From IMG/VR virus record IMGVR_UViG_3300042987_001471, positions 1 to 21,485 of that record: a DNA stretch of 21,485 bases; one strand, given 5' to 3'. This document shows, piece by piece, positions 20,952 to 21,485 of the stretch (position 1 is the stretch's first letter; the number at the start of each line of letters is the position of its first letter). Origin of the DNA: a virus. The notes under the pieces are model-generated. The model saw nothing but the letters and a program-made list of their open reading frames with translations, was not told the DNA's origin and did no database searches. A program made the translations under genes and the position numbers.

Positions 20952-21485
20952 TGCCTCGTATCCCTTTCGCAGTTCATAGCTACAAGTTGGATGCTCTTGC
21001 CGCTTCCGCGCAGGACATCATCAACTTGTATGCCGAGGAGCTGCCGGAAGGGTCTATCTCGCCTGTTCTCGTGCGGCATGTGCCAGGGTTTGAACTGTTC
21101 GCGACGGGCGGATCGTCCAAGGTCTGGGCGATGTGCGAGTTCCAAGGCGAGATGTATTTCGTCACCGGCTTTTCCACGCTTGTGCTCTACAAGGCCACAA
21201 GCGCGGGCGTGGTGACGAGCATCGGGACGCTGACGGGCGGCGGCTCGCCTGTCTCCATGGCGGCCAGTGCATCGCAGCTTGTGGTGGTCGCGTCGCCCTA
21301 TGCGTGGGTGGTGTCAGGCGGGACAGCTACCAAGATCACGGATGCGGACTTCCCGTCCGTGCAGAACGTCACTTACCTCGGCGGGTATTTCGTCTATACG
21401 AAGACCAGTTCGGATCAATACGTGGTGTCCGACCTGAACGACGCATCGTCCTATTCCGCGCTCATGATTGCCAGTGCTGAGGGGG
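20951..21485 (+). CDS. gp10-like tail hub / DNA stabilisation protein (partial)
   Basis: The first 178 codons of a gene that runs off the right edge. The N-terminus MPRIPFAVHSYKLDALAASAQDIINLYAE followed by LPGF-like VRHVPGFELF resembles P22 gp10 and relatives, the packaged-DNA stabilisation/tail hub protein of about 470 residues, which begins with the phrase PVNMLATPKEILNSSG-type and a beta-propeller-like set of strands. Strand repeats such as VWAMCEFQGEMYFVTG and QLVVVASPYAWVVSGG fit a propeller. The order gp4-like then gp10-like also agrees. In P22 gp10 seals the portal after DNA filling. Only the N-terminal part can be judged. Confidence 0.7.
   Translation, partial: MPRIPFAVHSYKLDALAASAQDIINLYAEELPEGSISPVLVRHVPGFELFATGGSSKVWAMCEFQGEMYFVTGFSTLVLYKATSAGVVTSIGTLTGGGSPVSMAASASQLVVVASPYAWVVSGGTATKITDADFPSVQNVTYLGGYFVYTKTSSDQYVVSDLNDASSYSALMIASAEG

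Noticed and set aside
1-21485. Search for integrase, attachment site, tRNA, IS element or anti-CRISPR/defence cassette
   Set aside because: Nothing recognisable was seen; lysogeny is inferred only from the repressor/Cro region.

Overview
The window looks like the control, replication and head/tail-connector part of a temperate, P22-like short-tailed phage (podovirus type) or prophage of an alphaproteobacterium. Reasons: GC-rich codon use with strong G/C third positions; a protein with a GcrA-type N-terminus, a family essentially confined to Alphaproteobacteria; and the head gene order portal, scaffold, coat, gp4-like adaptor, gp10-like protein, which is that of P22. No integrase, attachment site, tRNA, rRNA, CRISPR array or IS element was seen. 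The window cuts a minus-strand gene at its left end and the gp10-like gene at its right end.

Switch region (1-1169). A short helix-turn-helix repressor (604 to 257, minus strand) faces a YdaS/Cro-like gene (690-902, plus). Two copies of a 17-bp dyad operator, GTTMAGYNNNRCTKAAC, lie over the spacer and -10 of two divergent promoters: a leftward PL feeding the cut-off gene at 164-1, and a rightward PR whose predicted start point falls on the Cro ATG, so that mRNA would be leaderless. A GC-rich, hairpin-forming stretch without a convincing gene (903-1169) separates Cro from the early operon.

Early/replication region (1170-6961). Tightly packed, mostly overlapping genes: a helix-turn-helix protein, a possible 48-residue ORF, a GcrA-headed multi-HTH protein, an SF2 DEAH helicase with a C-terminal zinc-ribbon, a VRR-NUC nuclease, a DnaB-type replicative helicase and a DUF1376-type protein. 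Inside the last gene is an unusually AT-rich patch holding a cluster of CTRTCAYA motifs in 12-bp register, arranged like the iterons of a lambda-type origin that sits within the O gene.

Middle region (6962-8829). A series of small genes of unknown function, ending with a 49-residue two-helix membrane protein and another HTH protein just before the packaging genes.

Late region (8831-21485). A perfect TTGACA -35 box precedes the small terminase gene, then come the large terminase, P22-type portal, scaffold, N4-gp56/DUF4043-type coat protein, a small probable decoration protein, a small head protein, a gp4-like tail adaptor, a 1387-residue modular tail fibre/appendage protein, a small protein and a gp10-like tail-hub gene. 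The most remarkable late gene is the adaptor (15204-16475): instead of one gp4 unit it carries four exact 30-residue repeats followed by four 74-75-residue repeats.

All functional names rest on motifs and order read by eye; no database search was run.
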